Below, in pieces: positions 5,489-5,530 of a DNA stretch of 5,530 bases. The stretch is from Desulfobacterales bacterium (GTDB taxonomy: Bacteria > Desulfobacterota > Syntrophobacteria > B119-G9). Numbering within the stretch: the stretch's first letter is position 1; each line of letters opens with the position of its first letter. Under the pieces are notes generated by a model. The model saw only the letters and a list, made by a program, of their open reading frames with translations, searched no databases and was not told where the DNA came from. The position numbers and the translations under genes were made by a program. The stretch spans positions 1 through 5,530 of the forward strand of contig JALXAI010000326.1 in NCBI GenBank assembly GCA_026992215.1. Reading direction: 5' to 3'.

Positions 5489-5530
5489 ATGGCAAAAAAG
5501 CTGTGGAGTGGACGTTTCAGGCAGAGCACC
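5489..5530 (+). CDS. argH: Argininosuccinate lyase, first 14 codons (3' end outside window)
   Basis: ATG at 5489 starts MAKKLWSGRFRQST, which matches the conserved N-terminus of argininosuccinate lyase (K-LW-GRF). The enzyme splits argininosuccinate into arginine and fumarate, the last step of the pathway. The gene begins 10 bases after argG, as expected for the common argG-argH pair. The Shine-Dalgarno is weak: only AGG at 5473-5475, about 13 nt upstream and inside argG, followed by an A-rich stretch. Catalytic residues lie downstream of the window. Confidence 0.9.
   Translation, partial: MAKKLWSGRFRQST

Overview
This 5.5 kb window looks like a chromosomal segment of a low-GC Gram-positive (Firmicutes), most likely of the class Clostridia. 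The main reason is the gene order xerC-hslV-hslU, which matches the codV-clpQ-clpY arrangement of Bacillus and many Clostridia, together with HslU and ArgB sequences that read like those lineages. Base composition appears close to balanced. Arginine is often encoded by AGG or AGA and isoleucine often by ATA, which is common in thermophilic Clostridia; that placement is an inference. All genes lie on the + strand and look intact except where the window edge cuts them.

Layout: (1) positions 1-231 hold the C-terminal end of a XerC-type tyrosine recombinase. (2) Positions 232-485 hold no recognisable gene. This 254-base gap contains a 9-bp long-range inverted repeat, a 10-bp hairpin, and two overlapping mini-ORFs that each have a good Shine-Dalgarno sequence. 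(3) Positions 486-2423 carry hslV and hslU, the peptidase and the ATPase-unfoldase of the HslVU protease. (4) From position 2427 a run of arginine genes follows with almost no spacing: argB, argF, argG and the first 14 codons of argH.

Together hslV through argH look like one transcription unit, with gaps of 3, 3, 25, 15 and 10 bases and no terminator or convincing promoter between them. HslV and HslU form one two-component protease. ArgB carries out the second step of ornithine synthesis. ArgF, ArgG and ArgH convert ornithine to citrulline, argininosuccinate and arginine. The other ornithine-branch genes (argC, argJ or argA/argE, argD) are not in the window.

The core genes are well-known families, and I see no mobile element, CRISPR array, RNA gene or new enzyme system. 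The two points most worth a second look are the structured xerC-hslV gap, including an arginine-rich mini-ORF, and the joining of an arginine cluster directly to hslU, at the place where codY sits in Bacillus and many relatives.
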